Shown: piece after piece, positions 50,098-58,546 of the stretch
Position numbering within the stretch: the stretch's first letter is position 1
Layout: each line of letters starts with the position of its first letter
The notes under the pieces: generated by a model
Databases searched by the model: none
The model's input: the letters and a program-made list of their open reading frames with translations, nothing else
What the model was told of the DNA's origin: nothing
NCBI RefSeq assembly: GCF_014698035.1
Contig: NZ_JACJSF010000004.1
Span: 124,001-188,000 of the forward strand
Source of the DNA: Desmonostoc muscorum FACHB-395
Lineage (GTDB): Bacteria > Cyanobacteriota > Cyanobacteriia > Cyanobacteriales > Nostocaceae
Direction: 5' to 3'
Length of the DNA: 64,000 nucleotides
Position numbers and translations under genes: made by a program

Positions 50098-53000
50098 TCA
50101 GCTACGACTATAAATTAGGTTTGCGATCGCTCGAACTAATTTAGCTGGCTCTACAGGTTTGGTGATATGCTGCCCAAATCCGGCGGCGATTGCCTGTTGG
50201 TAGTCAGCCTCACCAGCATAAGCTGTAAGAGCGATCGCTGGAATTGTCCCTCCTTGTTCTGGTGACATCGCTCTGATTTGACGCATCAGCATATAGCCGT
50301 CTATTTCAGGCATTCCAATGTCGCTTAACAGCAGATTTGGTTGGAACTGAGGCATAGTTTGTAATGCTTCCACAGCCGATGCTGTCTGATTTACCACCGC
50401 GCCAGATTGCTCCAAAATGAAAGCAATTAACTCTCGCGTATCACGCTCATCATCCACAAGTAGAACTTTTATCCCATTTAGATTGGGTAAATCATCAGGT
50501 TGTATACGAATCTGGTGGCTATCTGGATGAATCTTAATCGTTGGTAGTATGACTGTAAAAGTTGCTCCCTGTTCTTCGCCTAAACTTTCTGCCTTAACTG
50601 TGCCCCCATGTAGCTCGACGATGTGACGAACAATAGCTAATCCTAATCCCAATCCCCCAAATTTTCTGGTAGTTGCACCATCAGCTTGTCGGAAGTAGTC
50701 AAATACGAATGGTAAAAAATCTGGGCTAATTCCCTTACCTGTATCACTGACTCGAAGTTGAACCTGAGAACCAACAGACTGTAAACTAATTTCTACCTCT
50801 CCACCTTGCGGTGTAAACTTAATCGCATTGGAAAGTAAATTCCAGATAACTTGCTGCAATCGACCAGAATCACCAGTTACTAGGAATTTTGAATCGCACC
50901 TTTGGGATGCTGGAAGCGCAACTTGGATTTGGGAGTTAAAATCGATAGATTCTAAATTTCCGTGAGAATTTTCTAATCCAAAATCGTTCGCATAGTGTTC
51001 CGCAGGAAAGTCTAAAATCGTAAATTGCAAATTGATAGATTTAGCTTGGGCGGCTAGACGCACAGTTTCTATTGCAGATGCGATCGCAGTTTCCAGATTT
51101 ACAGGAGCAATATTCAAACTCAGTTTACCTTGTAAAATGCGAGAGACATCCAGCAAATCTTCAATTAATTGAGTCTGAAGCTTGGCATTACGCTCAATGG
51201 TTTCGAGAGCGCGAGTAGTGGTTGCTTCATCATACTTTTTAGTTTGCAGTAACTTTGACCATCCCAAAATCGGGTTTAGCGGCGTGCGAAGTTCGTGGGA
51301 AAGAACCGCCAAAAATTCATCTTTAATTCGGTTTGCTTGGATCAATTCTTCTTTGCGTCGCTGTAACGAAGTCATTAACTCGGCGCGTTCCAAAGCAACC
51401 GCTATCTGATCGGAGGTTGCTTGCAGTAGAGCAATCTCCCCAGAGGTAAAGTGGGTACGGGTGCGACTGGCAAAGGAGAGGACACCAAGTAGCTTTCCCT
51501 GAGCAATTAACGGTTGACCGGCGTATGCTGTGATTTCCAAAGACTTGAGGATGTGGGAATTTGGATGAGTAGAGTTCAGCACATTATTGACGACAATTTG
51601 ACGGCGTTCTTGCGCTATTAGTCCGCACATCCCTTGATTAAATTCCAGGTATTCAATTGCTTGAAATACTTCATCAGTAATACCATTCCAAGCTACTAAC
51701 CGAAGTTTCTGCTGATTTTCGTGTGTCTCAATTAGATAGTGGAAGTAAAAATGCAAATCCATTTGCGCCGAAAGTTTATTAAACAAACTGTTCATTAAAT
51801 CCAACGGACGCTCGGTTGAAAGCAAATCACTGGTGGTTTCAGAGAGCAGTTTGAGCCTTTCACTGCGCTCTTGCAAAGCAAGTTCTGCAAGCTGGCGTTC
51901 ACGAAGGATGCGTTCGCGTTCGGTGATGTCAACTGCAACCCCTCCTACTAGACGTTGCCCTGTCGCATTTGCAATGGGAAATTTATATACCAAAAATTCC
52001 CCTAGAGTGCCATCTGTGCGTGGGGCAGACTCGATGGTTTCAACAACCTGATTTGTTTGGGCAACTATTCTAATGTTATCAAGTAAGGGTTGAGCTATTT
52101 GGGCTGGATATAGGTCAAAAATGTTTTTATTAATCGCTTTTTTGGTTGCTACATCAAATATGGTCAGATAAGTTGGACTGAGGTAAAGTATACGCCCGTC
52201 TGCATTGGTAATCCATGCTGCGGCGGGAATATTGTCCATAAAAGCTTGAAATTGCTCTTGACTCTGACTCAGCGCTTTTTTAGCTTGCTTGAGGTCACTA
52301 ATATCAAGAATAAATGCAACTGATTTCTGCCCAGATTCTCCTAAAAGAGAGTAGCCAACTACAACTGGGACAATAGAACCATCTTTGCGAATACATTCCT
52401 TCTCATAAGGTGTACAGGTTCCCTTTACTGTTGCCTCAGCAATAGCCAGTTCATCTAAATATTGATACTCAGGAGGCGTAATATCACTCCAGCGTAGTCT
52501 ACCTGCCTGAATATCTACTTGGGTATAGCCCACAATTCTCAAGAATTCGTCGTTGGCTTCAGTGATACTACCATTCACATCACCAAAGATAATGCCAACT
52601 ATATTTGCTTTGACAAAACTCCTGAGTCGTTCTTCACTTTCTTGGACTGCTTTCTCTGCTTGTTTGCGTAAGCGAAGCTCGTCGTAGACATCGCTAATAT
52701 CTGTAGTGCTGCCAACAATGCGGACTGGTTTTCCATCAGCATCCCGTTGCACCACTATTCCTTGATCCAGTACATAGATGTACTGGTTATCTTGGTTGCG
52801 AATGCGATACTCAGCAGTATAGCGATCGCTATTTGCCAAAGCGATCGCCGACTCCTCTTGTACGCGCGGCAAATCCTCTGGATGCACAAGTTCTCGCCAC
52901 CAATTACCTGTTGGTTCTGCAATATCGAGAGAATAACCCAAAATTCGGGTTAACCCATCGGTTCTTTCAACAGTATCCTGTTCTACATTCCAGTCATAAA

Positions 53001-53835
53001 TGAGACAGTTAACCGCAGATGCTGCTAACTGAAAACGTTCGTTAGCTAACCTCAGACGTTCTTCCTTCTCCCGCAAGATTTGTTCGGCTTGTTTGCGTTC
53101 GCTCAAATCAACAACAAAGCCAATGACAGTTTCTTCGCTGTCTTCTACCAGGACAGAACCGAGCAAAACGCAAACTCTTGTGCCATCTTTGCAGATATAT
53201 TCCTTCTCAAAGGGTTTACAGACTCCGGTTGTTCTCAGTTCTTCCACTGAACGCTCACTCAATAGAAGATACTCAGGTGGGGTAATTTCACGCCAGTTCA
53301 TTTGGTTAGCAGACAAATCTTCTCGCGTATAGCCGACCATTTTTAGAAAAGCATCATTTGCTTCTATAATCGAACCGTTCTTAATATCAGTAACAATCAT
53401 TCCAATGATGTTGGATTCTGCGAGTCTGCTAAACCGCATTTCGCTATTTTGCAACAATTTCAGGCTTGTCTCAGCCTTGCGTCTGGCAGTTCGCAACTCT
53501 GAAGAGAGGGCGGTAATTAAGAAGGATACTAGTGAGAATGTGGTTAATTGTACTAAAACGTTTAGGCTGAGAAAATCGAACGAGTAGACTGGCTCCAGCA
53601 AAAAATATAGCGCAGTTGTAACAGATAATGCGATCGCTAATACTCCAAGTCTCATGCCGCCGTACCAGGCGCTGACTGCAACAGCAGCATAAAATAATGT
53701 AAATACGCTCGGATCAAAAACTGGTAGCAATAGTTGTGTCACCAGCAGCGCTGCTATGACTGCCAGGATCATCACGCCATAGGTTAGTAACCAAGAGCGC
53801 ATCATCAAAAATTTTTCGGATACTTTCAGCATCAT
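50098..53835 (-). CDS. Large hybrid histidine kinase: DUF4118-like, multiple PAS, GAF, receiver
   Basis: A 1245-residue membrane kinase. N-terminal four-helix membrane unit of the KdpD/DUF4118 type (about 12-112), about four PAS/PAC modules (about 125-655), GAF domain (about 665-815), HisKA with His847 (LSHELRTPLNPILGW), HATPase_c, and a receiver with Asp1172 (SDIGMP). GGAGGA inside the end of the preceding XRE gene serves as ribosome site. Two insertions stand out against the paralogue at 158-2800: residues of DVYDELRLR (about 378-386), encoded by a 29-bp dispersed repeat, and about 39 extra residues in the ATPase domain before GRLQQVIWNLLSNAIKFTP. Probably a cytosolic-output sensor with several inputs. 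Confidence 0.92.
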   Translation of the reverse strand: MMLKVSEKFLMMRSWLLTYGVMILAVIAALLVTQLLLPVFDPSVFTLFYAAVAVSAWYGGMRLGVLAIALSVTTALYFLLEPVYSFDFLSLNVLVQLTTFSLVSFLITALSSELRTARRKAETSLKLLQNSEMRFSRLAESNIIGMIVTDIKNGSIIEANDAFLKMVGYTREDLSANQMNWREITPPEYLLLSERSVEELRTTGVCKPFEKEYICKDGTRVCVLLGSVLVEDSEETVIGFVVDLSERKQAEQILREKEERLRLANERFQLAASAVNCLIYDWNVEQDTVERTDGLTRILGYSLDIAEPTGNWWRELVHPEDLPRVQEESAIALANSDRYTAEYRIRNQDNQYIYVLDQGIVVQRDADGKPVRIVGSTTDISDVYDELRLRKQAEKAVQESEERLRSFVKANIVGIIFGDVNGSITEANDEFLRIVGYTQVDIQAGRLRWSDITPPEYQYLDELAIAEATVKGTCTPYEKECIRKDGSIVPVVVGYSLLGESGQKSVAFILDISDLKQAKKALSQSQEQFQAFMDNIPAAAWITNADGRILYLSPTYLTIFDVATKKAINKNIFDLYPAQIAQPLLDNIRIVAQTNQVVETIESAPRTDGTLGEFLVYKFPIANATGQRLVGGVAVDITERERILRERQLAELALQERSERLKLLSETTSDLLSTERPLDLMNSLFNKLSAQMDLHFYFHYLIETHENQQKLRLVAWNGITDEVFQAIEYLEFNQGMCGLIAQERRQIVVNNVLNSTHPNSHILKSLEITAYAGQPLIAQGKLLGVLSFASRTRTHFTSGEIALLQATSDQIAVALERAELMTSLQRRKEELIQANRIKDEFLAVLSHELRTPLNPILGWSKLLQTKKYDEATTTRALETIERNAKLQTQLIEDLLDVSRILQGKLSLNIAPVNLETAIASAIETVRLAAQAKSINLQFTILDFPAEHYANDFGLENSHGNLESIDFNSQIQVALPASQRCDSKFLVTGDSGRLQQVIWNLLSNAIKFTPQGGEVEISLQSVGSQVQLRVSDTGKGISPDFLPFVFDYFRQADGATTRKFGGLGLGLAIVRHIVELHGGTVKAESLGEEQGATFTVILPTIKIHPDSHQIRIQPDDLPNLNGIKVLLVDDERDTRELIAFILEQSGAVVNQTASAVEALQTMPQFQPNLLLSDIGMPEIDGYMLMRQIRAMSPEQGGTIPAIALTAYAGEADYQQAIAAGFGQHITKPVEPAKLVRAIANLIYSRS
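52676..52704 (-). repeat. 29-bp dispersed repeat inside the large kinase gene
   Basis: The minus strand reads GCGATGTCTACGACGAGCTT and continues CGCTTACGC. It encodes DVYDELRLR between a PAC end (TTDIS) and the next linker (KQAEKAVQESEERL). Homologous linkers normally run TTDIS(E)RKQAE without this peptide. Same codon phase as the copy at 34521-34549. Confidence 0.8.
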
Positions 53836-53836
53836 C

Positions 53837-54091
53837 TTAAGAGTCCTCCCGTTGCTCCGCTTTTAGGAGATACTCGTTCAGTAGTCTTTTGCCTGGTTCG
53901 CCCATCTTCTGTAACATTTCTTCAATCAGCTTTAGTGCCATCTGCGAAGGCACTGTAGATCCGTTCTCCCAGCGATTGACTGTTCGCAGGGAAACTCCCA
54001 ACTTGGCTGCAAATTTTTCCTGAGAAAGATCCAGTTGCTGCCGAAGTTCACGGATTAAATCTGAAATTTTTAGTGGCTTTTTTAGTTCCAT
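53837..54091 (-). CDS. XRE-family helix-turn-helix regulator
   Basis: An 84-residue DNA-binding protein. HTH_3 domain at about 10-65: LRQQLDLSQEKFAAKLGVSL followed by RTVNRWENGSTVPSQMALKL. The C-terminal tail is short (MGEPGKRLLNEYLLKAEQ). It ends one base before the kinase start codon and contains the kinase's ribosome site, so the pair is one transcript. It may autoregulate the operon or be an unusual partner of the kinase. Confidence 0.87.
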   Translation of the reverse strand: MELKKPLKISDLIRELRQQLDLSQEKFAAKLGVSLRTVNRWENGSTVPSQMALKLIEEMLQKMGEPGKRLLNEYLLKAEQREDS

Positions 54092-54542
54092 AATAGGAAG
54101 ATTAGGACAAGTGTCTTGCCATCTGGCTCCAACTTGAGGAAGAATTTAAATAATCATTAGTTATTATCAATTTCATCTTTTGGCGAAACACCAATATCAT
54201 TTATTAGTCTTAATTACTTGTTATTCACTGATTTAACTCCTCTGCCACAGTTCTGATGAATACTCACTGTTCTAAGGTTGTGCGACCTAAGAAGCTAACT
54301 ATAAAATAAATATTAAATTTTCTTGCTGTGTGATGTCGAAATAGTATAATTCTCAAGCAATTTGATGATTTTCAAGCATTACGCATTCCTGCAAATTTAT
54401 GGAACGTTAAATTGCTATGTTTCATACACAACTTAGTTTTTTACATTATAAATATTCTCTTGAGCGCAATAAGAGAATAAAGAAACTAACCGCATTAGCA
54501 CAACGTCTTGCAGAGGAAAGGTAGTTATAAAGGGTTTGTGCC
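54092..54542. other. Leader region of the XRE-kinase operon, nothing recognised
   Basis: A 451-bp AT-rich stretch. It should include the promoter of the XRE-kinase pair. The frame at 54446-54664 on the minus strand runs into the repeat and is not believed. No RNA structure was seen. Confidence 0.4.
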
Positions 54543-54907
54543 TTATACCAATTTTTTATGAAGCTGCATAGAATTCGATCCCCCCTAGCCCCCCTTATTA
54601 AGGCTACGGTGTATACACAAGTCCTAAAATCCTTGCCTGGTAAGATGCAAGCCTTAGTAGGCAAGGTTTTGAGTTTATCAAGCTGATTATCAATAGTGTC
54701 AGCTTATTGATATAGAATTAACGAAAAATCAAGGATTTTAAAAATAATTTTCCGTTCTTTTCCCTCTATTTGATTCTCAACCCGACTTGTGTATACACGG
54801 TAGCCTTATTAAGGGGGGAACCAGAAAAACATCTATCAAAGTCCCCCTTTTTAAGGGGGATTTAGGGGGATCAAGATATGTGCAACTTCACATTAAATTG
54901 GTATTAG
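54543..54907. mobile_element. Outer MITE with ATACCAATTT ends, split by a second element
   Basis: Left end TTATACCAATTTTTTATGAA with GCTGCATA, right end TGTGCAACTTCACATTAAAT then TGGTATTA, imperfect inverse copies. Subterminal CCCCCCTAGCCCCCC and GGGGGATTTAGGGGG also pair. The 204-bp element at 54602-54805 is inserted in its middle. Confidence 0.65.
54602..54805. mobile_element. Inner MITE with 22-bp inverted repeats and TTATTAA duplication
   Basis: Begins GGCTACGGTGTATACACAAG (TC) and ends with its inverse GACTTGTGTATACACGGTAG (CC), one mismatch in 22 bp. TTATTAA lies on both sides (54595-54601, 54806-54812). Inside is a hairpin CCTTGCCT / AGGCAAGG. No ORF is supported. A 204-bp non-autonomous element. 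Confidence 0.75.
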
Positions 54908-55095
54908 TTCCGTGAATTTTTGAAAAATTGGGATGCTCCCAACGTAATCACTGCTTGCTTATTTCAACAGGATAATTTTTCTAAAGCTCTTGTCAGTAGT
55001 GTTTGAGATGTCCTTAACCTGAGTCAGATACCAATGGGAAAACTATAAAGCTATAATGCACTTTTAATCAAATGTTTGCCTGAACTTTAACCGTT

Positions 55096-56136
55096 TTGAT
55101 TAATCAACACTCCCAAAACCTCCTCGATACTCAACTGGAAAATGCACCACGTGAAGGCTATATATTTAGCTGGTTTGATTGGTTTTGTCTTTGGTACCCT
55201 CCAGGCTGGCTAATTTTATTTAACCGCCATTGGCAGCACTATCATACCGATACAGACGGTTGGAATTGGCCCGAATATGGATTATTTTTAATTCCTGGCG
55301 GATTTTATCTAGCGATGCTGATTCGCTGGTTGCGTCTTGGTTTCCGTTCACCCCGAAAAGAACTTGGTGAATTTGATCCCAAATATCAACAAGCTTTTCG
55401 CAAAGAAGTTCTCGGCCCCATCGTCAAATACTATTTTCGGGGAGAATTAAAACAAATCGAAAACTTGCCGCAAACAGGGCCATTGATTGTGGTAATGAAT
55501 CACGCAGGGATGAGTTTTCCTTGGGACTTTTTGACTTTGGGTTATTTATTAAGTGAAGCTAGAGGATGGGTGGTACAACCCGTAGCAAGCCCAGCATTAT
55601 TTGATCATCCTTGGGTTATTTGGTGGCTACCACCTAAATGGTCGCAGGTTTTGGGTGGTGTGCGAGCCGAATTAGATGATTTTGAGGCAGCTATGGCCCA
55701 AGATAAAATCATCTTATATGCACCCGAAGGTATCCGTGGCCCTCTGAAAGGTTGGAAAAGACGCTATCAACTAGAAAAATTTGATGTGAGTTTTGTTAAG
55801 TTCAGCGATCGCTATCATATTCCCATTCTCCCATTAGTTTGCATCGGGAGTGAGTTTTTACATCCTTGGGCTGTTAATTTCCAGAAATTGCAACGACTAG
55901 TCAAATTACCATTCTTACCTGTATCGCCTTTGATGTTTGCCTTAATTCTGTTTCCTTCAATGGGAATTTGGGCAATGAGAACTCGCTTGCGTTACTATAT
56001 TCAGCCTTTGGAACCAGCAGAATTACACAATTTAAACAAAGGGCGGACAGTAGCTTATCAGCAAGCACAACAATTACGAGAAAAACTGCAATTTAAAATT
56101 AATTCAGAGACTATTGATCGAGTAAATCTATCTTAA
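55096..56136 (+). CDS. Lysophospholipid acyltransferase family protein
   Basis: A 346-residue membrane-associated protein. An N-terminal amphipathic/hydrophobic part (about 22-80, WYPPGWLILF, YGLFLIPGGFYLAMLIRWL) precedes the PlsC-like domain: NHAGMSFPWDF (135-145) and YAPEGIRGPLKG (about 225-236). Standard enzymes have NHxSxxD with His and Asp four residues apart; here His136 and Asp144 are seven apart, so this is either a divergent branch or an altered enzyme. It should transfer acyl chains to a lysophospholipid or related alcohol. TTG 55096 is the only start near the domain. Confidence 0.78.
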   Translation: MINQHSQNLLDTQLENAPREGYIFSWFDWFCLWYPPGWLILFNRHWQHYHTDTDGWNWPEYGLFLIPGGFYLAMLIRWLRLGFRSPRKELGEFDPKYQQAFRKEVLGPIVKYYFRGELKQIENLPQTGPLIVVMNHAGMSFPWDFLTLGYLLSEARGWVVQPVASPALFDHPWVIWWLPPKWSQVLGGVRAELDDFEAAMAQDKIILYAPEGIRGPLKGWKRRYQLEKFDVSFVKFSDRYHIPILPLVCIGSEFLHPWAVNFQKLQRLVKLPFLPVSPLMFALILFPSMGIWAMRTRLRYYIQPLEPAELHNLNKGRTVAYQQAQQLREKLQFKINSETIDRVNLS

Positions 56137-56148
56137 GTAGTGATTAGA

Positions 56149-56224
56149 TGTAGGTTGGGTGGAGGCTTTGCGTAACCCACATTCTGATATATGTTGGGTT
56201 GCGCTCCGCTTCACCCAACCTACA
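56149..56224. repeat. TGTAGGTTGGGT palindromic repeat
   Basis: TGTAGGTTGGGT at 56149-56160 and its inverse at 56213-56224, with a second inner pair AACCCA / TGGGTT. Followed by TTTTTTT, it may end transcription of the acyltransferase gene. Confidence 0.65.
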
Positions 56225-56304
56225 ATTTTTTTGCAATATTTTAGCCCAATACGGTTCAGTTAAGGCTAAAACTCTGTTACCAAAGTCGTTTTTTTAACGA
56301 ACCA

Positions 56305-56353
56305 CCTTCTCTACGAGAGGCTTCCGCCAACGCGCAGCGTCTCGTAGAGAAGG
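56305..56353. repeat. CCTTCTCTACGAGA palindrome
   Basis: A perfect 14-bp arm and its inverse, loop GC-rich (GGCTTCCGCCAACGCGCAGC). The CGCGCAGCGTCTC module is shared with 44611-44825. The rest of 56354-56515 shows nothing else. Confidence 0.65.
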
Positions 56354-56515
56354 CGCAGAGAACGCAGAGAGAAGAAAGAGATGCTTAACTGAACTGTATT
56401 GCATTTTAGCCTTGCCGCTCCAGTAGTGTGCGTTATAGTTTTAGCCTTCAGTTATTGAAATGAATTTAATACTATCAATGGATTTAAGTCAATCTTTTAA
56501 AAATAATTTACTTAA

Positions 56516-56995
56516 TTAACAAATTGATTTTTCCATAATAAAATTTGTTAGCCTTTGCCCTCTCCGTTCTACCTCTTGCTGTTTCACAACAATAAAATTC
56601 TGGCTTTCAAAAAACGGTTTAGCTGTAATAATAGCTTCTGTAAATAACCTTTGAATTCCTAAAGATTTTGCTTTTGATTCAAGCTGCTCTAAGATTTTTT
56701 TACCAATCCCTTTTCTTTGAAAATCTTTATGACAGTAAAAACGGTCAATATGCCCATTAGCCTTTAATTCCCCAAAACCGATAATTTTACCATTCTCCTC
56801 TGCTACATAAGTAAACTTACTTGATAAACCTTTAATCCAAAGGTCGATATTCATATTTGCTGGTGCCCAAGCATCTACTTGTTCTTGTGTGTAATCATGA
56901 ATATTCACTTCATGAATAGTATCGTAGAACAACTTCATAATTTCTTCGGTATCAGCTATTTGGTATATTCTTAATCTCATTTTTTCAAAAATCAA
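56516..56995 (-). CDS. GNAT-family N-acetyltransferase
   Basis: A 159-residue acetyl-CoA-dependent acetyltransferase. The acetyl-CoA site is FQRKGIGKKILEQLE (about 93-107), preceded by the strand IDRFYCHKDF. N-terminal MRLRIYQIADTEEIMKLFYD and C-terminal KPFFESQNFIVVKQQEVERR complete the fold. The substrate is unknown; the RRG-type end resembles YafP-like members. Codon use is AT-rich. Confidence 0.88.
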   Translation of the reverse strand: MIFEKMRLRIYQIADTEEIMKLFYDTIHEVNIHDYTQEQVDAWAPANMNIDLWIKGLSSKFTYVAEENGKIIGFGELKANGHIDRFYCHKDFQRKGIGKKILEQLESKAKSLGIQRLFTEAIITAKPFFESQNFIVVKQQEVERRGQRLTNFIMEKSIC

Positions 56996-57260
56996 ATATA
57001 AGTCCTATAAAAATATTATCAACGCTGGCAAATATTTTGCCCTTAGAGGATGTTTGGAAAGTTGAGCGTTGCTGAATTAAAAGATGATTCTTGTGAAGTG
57101 GGCATCCTGCCTGCCCGGAAATACAAGGAATGCTCATGTTGCCCATCCCACAAAATAGTAAAAATTCCTCAGATTAAATCTCGTATAAAAAAATTATAGT
57201 ACAAATATACTAATTGCTGCTAAAATGCCTTAAAAGTCAGCTAGCCTTACTTGAGGTAGT

Positions 57261-57767
57261 ATGAAAAAAATCTTAGACACGGACAAAAAACCCATTTTGC
57301 TGAAAGTCTCGCTGTTGCAGCCTACACCTGTAACTACTGCAATAGTGCCACTGCAACCCCAACAGGAAAAAATCATCAGTGAACGGGAGCGTTTGATCAC
57401 ACAAGTAGAGCGCATCAATCAGATGGCGGGAGAGTTGGAAGCCGCGATATTGGAGTTGAAAGCGATCGCTAACACACTGAATAGTCAAAAACGTTACCCA
57501 CTTTTGAAGAAGGAGCTAGGTAAACAAATTTGTCAGTATTTCGCAATTAGTGTCCCTTGGGTGAAACGAAAACCTGACGAATCATTTATTTTGACGACGC
57601 GAAAAGTTGATTTATTCCGAGCCGAAAGGGAAGCCGCACTGCTAGCACAGCAACTTCGTCAGCAAACCAAAAAAAGATTAGCATCGCAGCGACACAGAAA
57701 AAACAAGAATGGGGCGGAGACTGACACAAGACACTTGTGTAAAAAGGCATTAGTCAACAAATCTTAA
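57261..57767 (+). CDS. Hypothetical basic coiled-coil protein
   Basis: A 168-residue protein from ATG 57261. A Pro-rich N-terminal part (VSLLQPTPVTTAIVPLQPQQ) is followed by a coiled coil (about 40-75, ISERERLITQVERINQMAGE), a middle helical part and a strongly basic tail (KKRLASQRHRKNKN). No family is recognised. The composition is that of a real but poorly conserved gene. The 57000-57260 region before it holds a GGGCATCCTGCCTGCCC-type repeat. Confidence 0.5.
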   Translation: MKKILDTDKKPILLKVSLLQPTPVTTAIVPLQPQQEKIISERERLITQVERINQMAGELEAAILELKAIANTLNSQKRYPLLKKELGKQICQYFAISVPWVKRKPDESFILTTRKVDLFRAEREAALLAQQLRQQTKKRLASQRHRKNKNGAETDTRHLCKKALVNKS

Positions 57768-57993
57768 AATTATCAACATTCAACGGCAGTTCACGCCTGG
57801 GGTTGTAACAGTTATGCTGATTGAAGTGGCAGAAGGAACTTCTTCGTTAAAATTGCTAAATACTACACTGCCATTGCTAATCGCCACCAACTATGGTTGC
57901 AATTAGGCAAAACTGCCCTAATATTTGCACTTCCGTAAACCAGAGTGCAACATCAGGGACAATCAATCAGCGCACAGAAGAGGTAAAAAGAAG

Positions 57994-58320
57994 GTGTTAA
58001 AGACACTTTTAGTAATTGCCGTTGGTTTTTTACCGTCCCTGATTTCTCTGTGGGCGATCCGCAAAACCCATGAGCGATCGCGCCTACGGATGAGGCAAGC
58101 AGCCATGAATTTTTCAGCAGTGCAGGGACGGCAAAACCTTAGACCGATTGACAGCGATCGCTATTATTTAGAAGGGGTAGGTTATTTAATTGGCGATATC
58201 AGCTGCAAATTTAATGCCCGCTCTGGTTATATGCGTTGTGCTGTCAATCCCGACGGCCCATGTAACGGTTGCCGTCACTACGAACCCAAAGGATTACCTG
58301 GTAGCGAAAAAGGGGTTTAA
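57994..58320 (+). CDS. DUF6464 family protein
   Basis: A 108-residue protein. The GTG at 57994 is preferred because AGGTAAAAAGAAGG lies directly upstream; the frame is open further back to 57925. An N-terminal membrane helix (LKTLLVIAVGFLPSLISLWA) is followed by a soluble part with YLEGVGYLIGDISCKFNARS and YMRCAVNPDGPCNGCRHYEP. The four Cys (SC, MRC, PCNGC) suggest metal or disulfide binding. DUF6464 is cyanobacteria-specific and uncharacterised. Confidence 0.7.
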   Translation: MLKTLLVIAVGFLPSLISLWAIRKTHERSRLRMRQAAMNFSAVQGRQNLRPIDSDRYYLEGVGYLIGDISCKFNARSGYMRCAVNPDGPCNGCRHYEPKGLPGSEKGV

Positions 58321-58546
58321 AAGTGCTTACTTAGGATTCAACTAAACTGATGGGGAATGATAAAATCATTACTAATTATAATAATTTGTATTTAGCAGCA
58401 CTTTGAATATTTGTCTTTGCATGGTGAAATAAGAATGATTTAATAGAATTCGTGCAAAAGTATAAATCTGCGTCATTTTGTTTGTAGATTATGAACATTA
58501 CTGTGAGCTTTTGCCGAATATCTAATAACTACATGATTATTTAACG

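Noticed and set aside
57780-57955. Two short frames that could be a frameshifted gene (VTVMLIEVAEG, then KIAKYYTAIANRHQLWLQL)
   Set aside because: Suggestive of a decayed gene but no family is recognised and a frameshift must be assumed.
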